Shown: positions 46,101 to 54,752 of the stretch, one piece after another
Layout: each line of letters begins with the position of its first letter
Position numbering within the stretch: the stretch's first letter is position 1
Made by a program: the position numbers and the translations under genes
Assembly: GCF_013408425.1 (NCBI RefSeq)
Contig: NZ_JACBYV010000001.1
Span: 3,472,001 to 3,536,000, forward strand
DNA from: Pseudomonas flavescens
GTDB lineage: Bacteria > Pseudomonadota > Gammaproteobacteria > Pseudomonadales > Pseudomonadaceae
Direction of reading: 5' to 3'
DNA: 64,000 bases
The notes under the pieces: model-generated
The model's input: the letters and a program-made list of their open reading frames with translations, nothing else
The model's database searches: none
What the model was told of the DNA's origin: nothing

Positions 46101-49100
46101 GTGAACCGCCCTCCCCTGACTCTAGCCTATGGTGTGCCTGACGTGGCACGGCGTGGTCGCGCCTGGCTGCTGGCGGTGTTACTGGGTGTGTGCCTGCCGG
46201 GCGTGCAGGCCGAACCGCTGGCGGTGCGCGAGCATCACCGCTGGACCACGGCGGACGATGACGGTCCCAACCAGGTGGGCACACTGGCGCAGACGGCCGA
46301 TGGCTACCTGTGGCTGGGCAGCGATGACGGGCTGCTGCGCTTCGATGGTTTCACCTTCGTGCCCTATCGCCCCGGCGACGAGCAGCCCCTGGGCACCGTC
46401 GCCAGCCTGCTGGCGGTGGACGATGGCCTGTGGGTCGGGCTGCGGGCCGGTGGTGCGCGGCTGATCGAGGGGCCGGCCGCCCGCTACTTCGCGCCCGGGG
46501 CCGGGCTGCCGAGCGGAGCGCTCTACGGTTTTGCCCGTGAGCCCAGCGGCACGCTCTGGGCGGCGGCCCATGACGGGCTGGCACGTTTCGACGGGCAGCG
46601 CTGGCAGCGGGTCGGTGAAGCCGAGGGTTTTACGGCGAACAGTGCCCGGACCGTGTTCGTCGACCGGGAGGGCGGTGTGTGGGCGGCGAGCAGCAACGGG
46701 CTGTATCAGCGCCCTGCCGGTGCGCCGCGTTTCAGCGAGGTGGCGGGCGAGCTCGATTGGGCCAGCCAGATCGCCCAGGCGGCGGACGGCACGCTGTGGG
46801 TCGCCGAGCGCTACGTCAATCGCCTGCACCGCGTCGTGCAGGGCCCGGCGCCGCACCTGCAGAGCCAGGAACTGGACTCGCCCATCAACGGTTTGTTGTT
46901 CGATCACAGCGGCGGCCTCTGGACCAGCACGCCCGGCAACGGGCTGCGCCGCTACCCGGCCGCGAACGCGACGCTGAAGGTGGCCGAGGCCGAGCAGCTC
47001 ACCAGCGCCCAGGGGCTGAGTGCCGATTACCTGTGGCCCTTGCTGGAGGATCGCGACGGCACGGTGTGGGCCGGTAGCAGCGGCGGCCTCGACCGCTTTC
47101 GCCTCGGCGAGCTGAAGGCCGCACCGTTGCCCGCCGGCACCCTGAATGCCGCACTGGCGGTGGCCAGTGACGGCGCGCTCTGGGCAGCCAGCAATAACCA
47201 GGGAGTGATGCGCCTGCACGGCGGTGACCTGCAGCGCTGGCCGATCCCCGAGCCGGTCACCAGCCTGATCGCCGCTGCCGATGGCACTGTCTGGGTTGGC
47301 GGCCCCAATGGGGTATGGCGCGGCACGCCAGGGGGCGTCGAGCGACAGGCCGAACTGCCCGAGCAGGCACCGGAAGATGCCGCGATCCGCGCCATGGCGG
47401 TAGGTGCTGAGGGCGCCTTGTGGGTGTCGATCAACCGGCTCGGGCTGTTCGTGCTGCGCGGTGGGCAGTGGCAGGCGGTGCCCGGCGTCAGCGAGGCGCC
47501 GAGCCAGATGATGCCGGTCAGCGCGGCGAGCGATGCCCAAGGCCGCCTGTGGTTCGGCTACCGGGACAACCTGCTGGTCACCCGCCTGGGCGACCAGGTG
47601 CGCCGATGGGGCGCGGCGGATGGCCTGAACATCGGCCACGTTACCGCTCAGCTGCATCAGGGCGGCAGCTCCTGGGTCGGCGGCCAGCATGGCCTGGCAC
47701 GCTTCGACGGCCAGCGCTTCCAGACCCTGCACCTGCCGGACAACGGCCAGTTCGACAACATCTACGCGATTCTCCCCGGCACGGCGGGGGACCTGTGGGT
47801 GCATGGCAAGGCTGGCATCGTGCAGGTGCCTGCGGCCGAGTGGCAGCGTGCCCTGGCCGAGCCGCAGCATCGCCTGCGCTACCGCTCTATCGGCCTGGAC
47901 GGCAGCCTGGCCAACGACCCCTACCGGGTGCTGCCCTTGCCCACGGCGGTGGCCGGGCCGGATGGGCGGCTGTGGTTCTCCACCAGCGCGGGGGTGAGCT
48001 GGATCGACCCGGCCAGCCAGTCGCCCGCCCCGGCGCTGCCACCGGTGGTGATCGAAGGGCTACAAGTGGACGGTGCACCCATGCCAATGCAGACAGGGCT
48101 GCGACTGCCCGCCGACACCCAGCGCCTCGTCATCGACTACACGGCGCTGAATCTGCGGGCGCCGCACAGCCTGTCGTTTCGCTATCGCCTGCAGGGTTAC
48201 GACCGCGCCTGGATCGAAGCCGGGCGCCAGCGTCAGGCCATCTATACCGGGCTGCCGGCTGGGGATTTCCGTTTCGAGGTGCAGGCCTTCGACCAGGGGG
48301 GTGGCGAACCGGCCGCGCCGACCGTGCTGGCGTTCAGCGTCGAGCCGGTGTTCTACCTGCGGCCGCTGTTTTACCTGCCGCTGGGCAGCGCGCTACTGCT
48401 CGGCCTGTGGTGGCTGCATCGCCTGGTGGTGCAGCGTGATCGGCGGCGCCTGCAACTGCGCCTGCAGGCCCGGCAGAGTGAACGCGAGCGGATCGCCCGG
48501 GAGCTGCACGACACCCTGCTGCAAGGTTTGCAGGGGCTGATGCTGCGCTTCCAGGCGGCGACCGACACGCTGACGGCCGACCACCCCGCACGGCCGCGCC
48601 TGGAGCACGCCCTGGACCGCGCCGACGAGGTGATGCACGAAGGCCGCGAGCGCGTACAGGACCTGCGTCAGCCGGGCCCGGGCATCGACCTGCCCGCCGC
48701 GCTGGAGCGCCTGGGCGCAACGCTGGACGAACCGGGCCTGGCCTTTGCCGTACAGGTCAAGGGCCAGCGGCGCGCCCTGCAGGCGCCGGTGCATGACGAG
48801 GCCTATCGCATCGCCGCCGAGGCCATCGGCAACGCGATACGCCATGGCGCGGCACGGCGCATCGCGGTTCGCCTGGTGTATGGTGGGCGGCGCTTCCAGT
48901 TGCGTATCGACGATGACGGCCAGGGCATCCCGGCCGCCTACACCGCCGCTGAAGGTCGGCCCGGGCACTGGGGCGTGCGTGGCATGCACGAGCGCGCCAG
49001 CGGTATCGGCGCCCGCCTCGTGGTGCAACCGCTGCCGACTGCCGGCACCCGCGTGCACCTGCAACTGAGCGCCAGCCTGGCCTATGCCGGGCCAACCCGA

Positions 49101-49154
49101 AGTGCCTGGCGGCGCTGGCTGACGGCGCGCCCCCGAACGGAAGACGATGCATGA
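46101..49154 (+). CDS. two-component sensor histidine kinase with beta-propeller sensor (Reg_prop/Y_Y_Y, HisKA_3)
   Basis: The 1017-residue membrane kinase has a signal/TM segment at about 22-38, a periplasmic propeller of repeats of the type GYLWLGSDDGLLRFDG over about residues 45-640, a Y_Y_Y domain (about 660-745), one TM helix (PLFYLPLGSALLLGLWWL), then HisKA_3 with the H-box ERIARELHDTLLQGLQGL and a HATPase domain (DDDGQGIPAAYT, HWGVRGMHERA). The start is GTG at 46101. It overlaps its regulator gene by ATGA. The ligand is unknown; such propellers often sense sugars or polysaccharides. Confidence 0.9.
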   Translation: MNRPPLTLAYGVPDVARRGRAWLLAVLLGVCLPGVQAEPLAVREHHRWTTADDDGPNQVGTLAQTADGYLWLGSDDGLLRFDGFTFVPYRPGDEQPLGTVASLLAVDDGLWVGLRAGGARLIEGPAARYFAPGAGLPSGALYGFAREPSGTLWAAAHDGLARFDGQRWQRVGEAEGFTANSARTVFVDREGGVWAASSNGLYQRPAGAPRFSEVAGELDWASQIAQAADGTLWVAERYVNRLHRVVQGPAPHLQSQELDSPINGLLFDHSGGLWTSTPGNGLRRYPAANATLKVAEAEQLTSAQGLSADYLWPLLEDRDGTVWAGSSGGLDRFRLGELKAAPLPAGTLNAALAVASDGALWAASNNQGVMRLHGGDLQRWPIPEPVTSLIAAADGTVWVGGPNGVWRGTPGGVERQAELPEQAPEDAAIRAMAVGAEGALWVSINRLGLFVLRGGQWQAVPGVSEAPSQMMPVSAASDAQGRLWFGYRDNLLVTRLGDQVRRWGAADGLNIGHVTAQLHQGGSSWVGGQHGLARFDGQRFQTLHLPDNGQFDNIYAILPGTAGDLWVHGKAGIVQVPAAEWQRALAEPQHRLRYRSIGLDGSLANDPYRVLPLPTAVAGPDGRLWFSTSAGVSWIDPASQSPAPALPPVVIEGLQVDGAPMPMQTGLRLPADTQRLVIDYTALNLRAPHSLSFRYRLQGYDRAWIEAGRQRQAIYTGLPAGDFRFEVQAFDQGGGEPAAPTVLAFSVEPVFYLRPLFYLPLGSALLLGLWWLHRLVVQRDRRRLQLRLQARQSERERIARELHDTLLQGLQGLMLRFQAATDTLTADHPARPRLEHALDRADEVMHEGRERVQDLRQPGPGIDLPAALERLGATLDEPGLAFAVQVKGQRRALQAPVHDEAYRIAAEAIGNAIRHGAARRIAVRLVYGGRRFQLRIDDDGQGIPAAYTAAEGRPGHWGVRGMHERASGIGARLVVQPLPTAGTRVHLQLSASLAYAGPTRSAWRRWLTARPRTEDDA

Positions 49155-49789
49155 ACGACGCCCCCATCCGCCTGCTGGTGGTCGACGATCACCCCCTGCT
49201 GCGTGACGGCATCGCAGCGGTGCTCGACGCCCACGACGACATCCTGCTGGTCGGCGAGGCCGCCGATGGCCTGCAGGCCGTGGAGCGGTTCGCCGCGCTG
49301 CGCCCGGACGTGACCCTGATGGACCTGCAGATGCCCGGCCTCAACGGCACCGAGGCGATCCAGGCGATTCGTCGACAGTTCGCGGACGCCTGCATCGCCG
49401 TGCTCACCACCTACAGCGGCGACGCCCGTGCCTTGCAGGCGGTGCAGGCCGGTGCCCGGGGTTACCTGCTGAAAAGCATGCTGCGCAAGGAGCTGGTCAC
49501 GGCCATCCGTACCCTGGCGGCGGGCAAGCGCTACTTCCCCGAACCGATCGCCAGCGAGCTGCTCGATGCCATCGCCCAGGACACCCTCACCGCCCGGGAA
49601 ACCCAGGTGCTGGGCAGCGTCGCCCAGGGCCTGGGCAACGGCGATATCGCCAGCCAGCTGGGCATCTCCGAAGACACGGTGAAGGGCCATATGCGCAGCA
49701 TCATGGACAAGCTCAAGGCGCGTAACCGCACCCACGCGGTGGCCATCGCGATGCAACGCGGGATCATCGACGCCTGGCCGCCAGGCTGA
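49151..49789 (+). CDS. LuxR/NarL-type response regulator
   Basis: The 212-residue partner of the kinase has a receiver domain with acidic pair VVDDHPLLRDG, phospho-acceptor Asp in VTLMDLQMPG and Lys in YLLKSML, and a C-terminal LuxR HTH (TARETQVLGSVAQGLGNGDI). The overlap with the kinase gene shows they form one system. Targets are unknown; the AraC gene downstream is a candidate. Confidence 0.93.
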   Translation: MNDAPIRLLVVDDHPLLRDGIAAVLDAHDDILLVGEAADGLQAVERFAALRPDVTLMDLQMPGLNGTEAIQAIRRQFADACIAVLTTYSGDARALQAVQAGARGYLLKSMLRKELVTAIRTLAAGKRYFPEPIASELLDAIAQDTLTARETQVLGSVAQGLGNGDIASQLGISEDTVKGHMRSIMDKLKARNRTHAVAIAMQRGIIDAWPPG

Positions 49790-49947
49790 TGTGTTGCAAC
49801 GTTAAGCACCGCCCTTAACCTTAATTAACATTACGCAACTCGCCCCTACCGTCCTGCTCTCCAACAATCCGTATCGCCCGCGGCGTTCTCTGCAACGCCG
49901 CGCAGCACCGCGCTCCTGCGGCGCTGCCAGCGAATACGGACATCCCA

Positions 49948-50379
49948 ATGAATCGAGCAGCGCAGCCCCGCCCTACCCTCGTCGCCAGCGACGCCACGCC
50001 TGCGATCGGCCGGCTCGCGACCTGGCAGGAGGCCATCGCCAAGCGGCTGATGCTCGAGCACCTGGATGCCGGTATTTCGGTCGCCGAAGTGGCCGAGGCC
50101 TGCGCCCTGTCACGCAGCCATTTCACCCGCAAGTTCAAGGAGAGCACCTGCCTGTCGCCCCACGTGTGGTTGCGCCAGCAACGGGTGGCGAAGGCCAGGG
50201 AAATGCTGCTGCAGTCGTCGCTGTCGCTGACGGCTATCGCCATGGATTGCGGCTTCTTCGATCAGGCGCATTTCTGCCGAGTGTTCGCCAAGAGCACGGG
50301 CCTGAGCCCGCTGGCCTGGAAGCGCCAGCAGATGGCCGCGCAGCCGGTGGCGGCGCTGCTCCAGCAGGTTGCCTGCTAA
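49948..50379 (+). CDS. short AraC-family regulator (HTH domain only)
   Basis: The 143-residue protein consists almost only of the double HTH of AraC/XylS (ISVAEVAEACALSRSHFTRK, then LSLTAIAMDCGFFDQAHFCR and SPLAWKRQQM), without a sensor domain. It resembles SoxS/MarA-size regulators. It converges with the winged-helix ATPase gene, overlapping it by 4 nt at the 3' ends. Confidence 0.88.
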   Translation: MNRAAQPRPTLVASDATPAIGRLATWQEAIAKRLMLEHLDAGISVAEVAEACALSRSHFTRKFKESTCLSPHVWLRQQRVAKAREMLLQSSLSLTAIAMDCGFFDQAHFCRVFAKSTGLSPLAWKRQQMAAQPVAALLQQVAC

Positions 50380-51821
50380 GCCGGTGTCGGCAGCACCTGC
50401 GCCGCAACGATGGCGGCCTGGCGGCGCTTCTCGGCGGCGTAGGCGCGGGTGCTGTTGAGCATGTGGTAGTAAACCTGATCGCCGTCGCGGCGCAGGCCGA
50501 TCAACGACAGCGAGACCAGCCGCGCCAATGAAGCGCAGCGCTCGCTGTCGCTGATCGGCAAGCCTGCCAGTGCGCTGCGCACATCGGCCACGGTGAAGTA
50601 TTCGTCGCACACCGACAGCCCGTGCAGGCAACTGCGCTGGCGCTCGTCGAGCAGCGCGTAACTCCAGTCCAGCGAGGCCATCAGGCTGGACTGCCGGGCC
50701 GGCGTGGTGCGCCGCCCGAGCAGGCTCAGGTAACTGTGGTTTTCCAGCTGGGCGAGGATGCCTTCCAGGCTCTGCACGTCGAGTTGCGCGGCAGCCAGTT
50801 CGATGGCCAGGGGCAGGCCGTCGAGGCGCCGACAGAGTTCGACGACCCGCGGCACATCGGTCTCGCGCAGGCTGAAGCCCGACTGCCGCGCCCGCGCACG
50901 GCGGGCGAACAGCTTTACCGCGGGGTAACGCAAGGCAGCGGCCAGGCGCAGGTGGCTGCCCAGCGGCGGGGTGTCCAGCGGGGCCAGCGGTTGCACGTAT
51001 TCCTCGCGGGTCCGCAGGGCCTCCCGGCTGGTGGCAAGAATGCGCAGAGCTGGCGCGGCGTGCAGCAGGGCTTCGCAGAGCGCGGCGCAGGCGTCGATCA
51101 GGTGCTCGCAGTTGTCCAGCAGCACCAGCATGTGACGGTGCGCCAGGGTGGCGAGCAGAAAGGCCTGGGCGTGCTGATCGGCCGGCACCGCGAAGCCCAG
51201 TTCCGAGGCGAGCGCAACGGCCAGTTGCGCCGGGTCGCTGACCATCGCCAGGTCGACGAAGCGCACGCCGTCGCGGAACTGGCCGAGCTGTTGCTGGGCG
51301 ACGCGCAGGGCGACGGTGGTCTTGCCGACGCCACCGGGGCCGATCAGCGAGATGTGCCGGCGGGTCTGCAGGCGCCGGGTCAGTTCCTCGATCAGTTTGT
51401 CGCGGCCTTCGATGCGCACCGGCTTGCCGGGCAGGCTGGGCACTGCGCAGGGCTGCAGGTCGAGCTCGCCGGAACGCTGGCTGACCTGTTCGACGTAGGC
51501 GACGAAGCTGTAGCCGCGCTGGCGCACGTTGGTGATGTAGTCCCGCGATTGCGGGCAAACGCCCAGGGCCCGGCGCAGGGCCGAGATGTGCACGCGCAGG
51601 TTGATCTCTTCGACGAAGGTCTTCGGCCAGACCTGGGAGATGATGGTCTCCTTGCTGACGATCTTGCCGGCGCTTTCCACCAGCACCAGCAGGATGTCCA
51701 GAGCCCGGGCGCCGATCTGCAGCGGGCGGTCGCCGTCGAGCAGCAGGCGGCGCTGCGGGTGCAGTTCGAAACGGCCGAAACGCAGGACGGTGTCTTCGCC
51801 ACGGGTGTCGAGATCGTGCAT
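50376..51821 (-). CDS. winged-helix regulator with STAND-type ATPase domain
   Basis: The 481-residue protein starts with an OmpR-type winged helix (LRFGRFELHPQRRLLLDGDR, then IISQVWPKTFVEEINLRVHI), followed by an NB-ARC-like P-loop ATPase with Walker A LIGPGGVGKTTVALRVA and ILATSREALRTREEYVQ. It lacks the usual long TPR or repeat tail of such regulators and ends after about 480 residues. Start ATG 51821 chosen for the family N-terminus. Target and signal are unknown. Confidence 0.82.
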   Translation of the reverse strand: MHDLDTRGEDTVLRFGRFELHPQRRLLLDGDRPLQIGARALDILLVLVESAGKIVSKETIISQVWPKTFVEEINLRVHISALRRALGVCPQSRDYITNVRQRGYSFVAYVEQVSQRSGELDLQPCAVPSLPGKPVRIEGRDKLIEELTRRLQTRRHISLIGPGGVGKTTVALRVAQQQLGQFRDGVRFVDLAMVSDPAQLAVALASELGFAVPADQHAQAFLLATLAHRHMLVLLDNCEHLIDACAALCEALLHAAPALRILATSREALRTREEYVQPLAPLDTPPLGSHLRLAAALRYPAVKLFARRARARQSGFSLRETDVPRVVELCRRLDGLPLAIELAAAQLDVQSLEGILAQLENHSYLSLLGRRTTPARQSSLMASLDWSYALLDERQRSCLHGLSVCDEYFTVADVRSALAGLPISDSERCASLARLVSLSLIGLRRDGDQVYYHMLNSTRAYAAEKRRQAAIVAAQVLPTPA

Positions 51822-52038
51822 GATCCTTTCAGCGTCGCGCCAGGCCGGACACGCACCCCAATGGGCCTCGGCTGGTCGGCGATGCGCCGCTCCTTGCAGT
51901 GATAAGAGAATCATTCTCCGCCGATCGCCGACGGTGCGACATCGCTATGGGGGTATCGATTCGGCCATACCGGTGCCCATCACGGACAACGGCCTGGCCG
52001 CTCTGGCACGGGGCTTTCGTCAACCAAACGGGTCGAGG

Positions 52039-52995
52039 TCAGCCGAACTGGTGGCGGTACTGCACCGGGGTCAGCCCCAGGCGTTTGTCGAACATCTGGC
52101 GCATGTGCCGGGCGCTGCCGAAGCCGCTGCGAAAGGCCACGGTCTTCATCGGCAGGTCGGTGCCTTCGAGCAGGCTGCGGGCGTGGTCGATGCGGGCGGC
52201 GAGCACGAACTCCATGGGCGTCATCTGCAGCTCACGGGTGAATACCCGGGCGAAGTTGCGCACGCTCATGGCCGCCAATTCGGCCAGTTGCTCGACGCTG
52301 AACGGCTCGTGAATGTTCTCCAGCACGTGCTGCTGGATGCGCTCGAGGGGCGTGGCACCCTGCCCGGTCGGTGGCAGCAGCGGGCTGAACTGGGCCTGCC
52401 CACCCTGGCGCTTGATCACCACCAGCAGCACCTTGGCGACATCCAGCGCCAGCTTCTTGCCGTGGTCGTCGGCAAGGATCGACAGCGCCAGGTCGATGCC
52501 AGCCGTCACGCCGCCGGAACTGAGCAGCTTGCCGTCCTTGGTGAACAGCTGATCGCTTTCCAGCCGCGCCTTGGGATAGCGCTTGGCCAGGCGATCCAGA
52601 TAATGCCAATGGGTGGTCACACGATGGCCGTCGAGCAAACCCGCCTCACCGAGGATGAACGCACCGGTGCACACCGCGCCATGCCGACGCGACGCTGCGG
52701 CGGCGTCCCGCAGCCAGGCGTGCAGATGCGGGTGGCTGGAGTCGTAGGCGCCGGGGCCACCGGGCACCAGCAGGGTGTCGTAGGCGACCGGCGCGTCCTC
52801 GGCCAACTGGTCGGCCTGCATGACGATGCCGTTGGAGGCGCGCACGGCCAGCGACGACGCCCCCAGGGTGAGGATGCGGTAGTGATCGCTCTCGGGCAGA
52901 TAGCGGTTGGCGACCGAAAACACCTCGATAGGGCCGGCCACGTCGAGCATCAGCACGTCGGGAAAGAGCAGGATCGCCACGGTTCTTATGGGCAT
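52039..52995 (-). CDS. GlxA family transcriptional regulator (DJ-1/PfpI + AraC HTH)
   Basis: The 318-residue protein has an N-terminal DJ-1/PfpI-like domain (TVAILLFPDVLMLDVAGPIE, and AVCTGAFILGEAGLLDG with the nucleophile-elbow cysteine) and a C-terminal AraC HTH (EPFSVEQLAELAAMSVRNFA, then AFRSGFGSARHMRQMFDKRL). Such regulators often control small-amine or formaldehyde pathways. The start at 52995 (MPIRTVAILLF) fits the family. It runs leftward, 175 bp after the LysR gene. Confidence 0.9.
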   Translation of the reverse strand: MPIRTVAILLFPDVLMLDVAGPIEVFSVANRYLPESDHYRILTLGASSLAVRASNGIVMQADQLAEDAPVAYDTLLVPGGPGAYDSSHPHLHAWLRDAAAASRRHGAVCTGAFILGEAGLLDGHRVTTHWHYLDRLAKRYPKARLESDQLFTKDGKLLSSGGVTAGIDLALSILADDHGKKLALDVAKVLLVVIKRQGGQAQFSPLLPPTGQGATPLERIQQHVLENIHEPFSVEQLAELAAMSVRNFARVFTRELQMTPMEFVLAARIDHARSLLEGTDLPMKTVAFRSGFGSARHMRQMFDKRLGLTPVQYRHQFG

Positions 52996-53170
52996 GCAGG
53001 GTCTCGAAACACGGAGGGACACGGCCTGACATGGATGTCGGACAACTGCCGGGGTGGGGAATCGTACGCCGATTATCGGGGCACGACAGCCTGAATGGCA
53101 GACCCGCAAGGACCGCCTCGGCACAACACTAAAGTGTTGCTGGCAGGCGGCCAGAAAGGCACCAGCGGGA

Positions 53171-54073
53171 TCAGGCGCCCATGAAGCGCAGAATCTGCTC
53201 GCGCAGCCAGCGCTCGGCGGGGTCCTGGTCCTGGGCGGCGCGCCAGACCATGTTCAGTTGCGCGGGGACGATATCGAACGGTGGCGCTTCCATCACCAGC
53301 CCACCGCCCCGCACCAGGGCTTCGGCGGCGTAATCCGGGATGGTGGCGATCATGTCGGAATTGCGCAGCAGCGCACCCAGGCCATTGAAGTGCGGCACGG
53401 CCAGGGCGATCTTGCGCGAGCGCTCGAGGCGCGCCAGATCCTGATCGATGTTGCCGCACAGGTCGCCGGACATGGACACCAGGGCGTGGGGCCGCGCGCA
53501 GTAGTCGTCCAGGCTCAGCGGCGGCGTGCCATCGGCAGCACGGATGACCATGGCACGGATGTCACGCAGGCTGCGGCACTTGGCGTTGGCCGGTAGCTGC
53601 GTGGTGTAGCTGATGCCGATGGACACCTCGCCCGTGGCGAGCAGCCCCGGCAACAGCAGGAAGTTGGCGTTGCGTACCACCAGCACGCAGTCGGGCGCCT
53701 GTTGGCGCAGGTGGGCGAGCAGCTGCGGGAGCAGGCCGCATTCGACGTCGTCGGACATGCCGATGCGAAACACCGCGGTGCTGCTGCTCGGGTCGAAGTC
53801 CGTCACTTCGCTGATCGCCTGGGAAATGCCATCCAGCGCCGTTGGCAGGCGGCGGAAGATTTCCAGCGCGCGGGGCGTGGGCTCCATCTCGCGGCCGTTG
53901 CGCACCAGCAGCGGGTCATTGAAATAGTCGCGCAGACGGGTCAGCGACGCGCTGATCGCCGGCTGGCCGAGGTAGAGCTTCTCCGCCGTGCGCGTGAGGT
54001 TGCGCTCGTGCATCAGGCTTTCGAATACGACCAGCAGGTGCAGGTCGACCTTGCGAAGATCGTTGCGGTTCAA
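53171..54073 (-). CDS. LysR family transcriptional regulator
   Basis: The 300-residue regulator has the N-terminal HTH MNRNDLRKVDLHLLVVFESL, then LYLGQPAISASLTRLRDYFN and an effector domain. The start codon is TTG at 54073, preceded by GGAG at 8 nt; homologues share this MNRNDLR N-terminus. It lies 52 nt downstream of the YcaC hydrolase gene on the same strand and is the likely local regulator of that cluster. Confidence 0.92.
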   Translation of the reverse strand: MNRNDLRKVDLHLLVVFESLMHERNLTRTAEKLYLGQPAISASLTRLRDYFNDPLLVRNGREMEPTPRALEIFRRLPTALDGISQAISEVTDFDPSSSTAVFRIGMSDDVECGLLPQLLAHLRQQAPDCVLVVRNANFLLLPGLLATGEVSIGISYTTQLPANAKCRSLRDIRAMVIRAADGTPPLSLDDYCARPHALVSMSGDLCGNIDQDLARLERSRKIALAVPHFNGLGALLRNSDMIATIPDYAAEALVRGGGLVMEAPPFDIVPAQLNMVWRAAQDQDPAERWLREQILRFMGA

Positions 54074-54125
54074 GAAGGTGCTCCAGAGGCCGACCGCGGC
54101 GAAGGATCACCGCGGCCGGGTGTCA

Positions 54126-54752
54126 TCACTTGCTGGCGGTCAGCGTGAAATAGCTGGTCATCAGGTTGCGGTAGTTGGGGATGTGGTTGGACAGCAGCGC
54201 GCCCAGCCCTTCGATGTCGTTGCGCCAGTCGCGATGCAACTCACAGGCCACGGAGAACCAGTTCAGCAGTTGTGCACCGGAAGCACTCATGCGGTTCCAG
54301 GCGGCTTGCTGCACGGTCTTGTCGAAGGTGCCGGAGGCATCGGTGACCACGAACACGTCGAAGCCTTCGGCGATGGCCGAGAGAGTCGGGAACGCCACGC
54401 AGACGTCGGTCACCACGCCAGCGATGATGATCTGCTTCTTGCCGGTGGCCTTGACCGCCTTGACGAAGTCTTCGTTGTCCCAGGCGTTGATCTGGCCAGG
54501 GCGGGCGATGTACGGCGCGTCCGGGAACAGCTCCTTGAGTTCGGGAACCAGCGGGCCGTTGGGGCCTTGCTCGAAGCTGGTGGTGAGGATGGTCGGCAGG
54601 TTGAAGAACTTGGCGCAGTTGGCCAGGGCCAGGACGTTGTTCTTGAAGTCGCTGGGGCTGAAATCCTGAACCAGGGAGATCAGGCCAGCCTGGTGGTCGA
54701 CCAGCAGAACGACGGCGTCATCTTTGTTGAGGCGCTTGTAGGGAACGGTCAT
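54126..54752 (-). CDS. YcaC-like cysteine hydrolase (isochorismatase fold)
   Basis: The 208-residue protein has the isochorismatase-family triad: Asp in VLLVDHQAGL, Lys in the KAVKATGKKQIIIAG region and Cys in GVVTDVCVAFPT. It closely matches YcaC, an octameric hydrolase of unknown substrate. The start overlaps the MFS stop by ATGA. The LysR gene follows it. Confidence 0.9.
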   Translation of the reverse strand: MTVPYKRLNKDDAVVLLVDHQAGLISLVQDFSPSDFKNNVLALANCAKFFNLPTILTTSFEQGPNGPLVPELKELFPDAPYIARPGQINAWDNEDFVKAVKATGKKQIIIAGVVTDVCVAFPTLSAIAEGFDVFVVTDASGTFDKTVQQAAWNRMSASGAQLLNWFSVACELHRDWRNDIEGLGALLSNHIPNYRNLMTSYFTLTASK

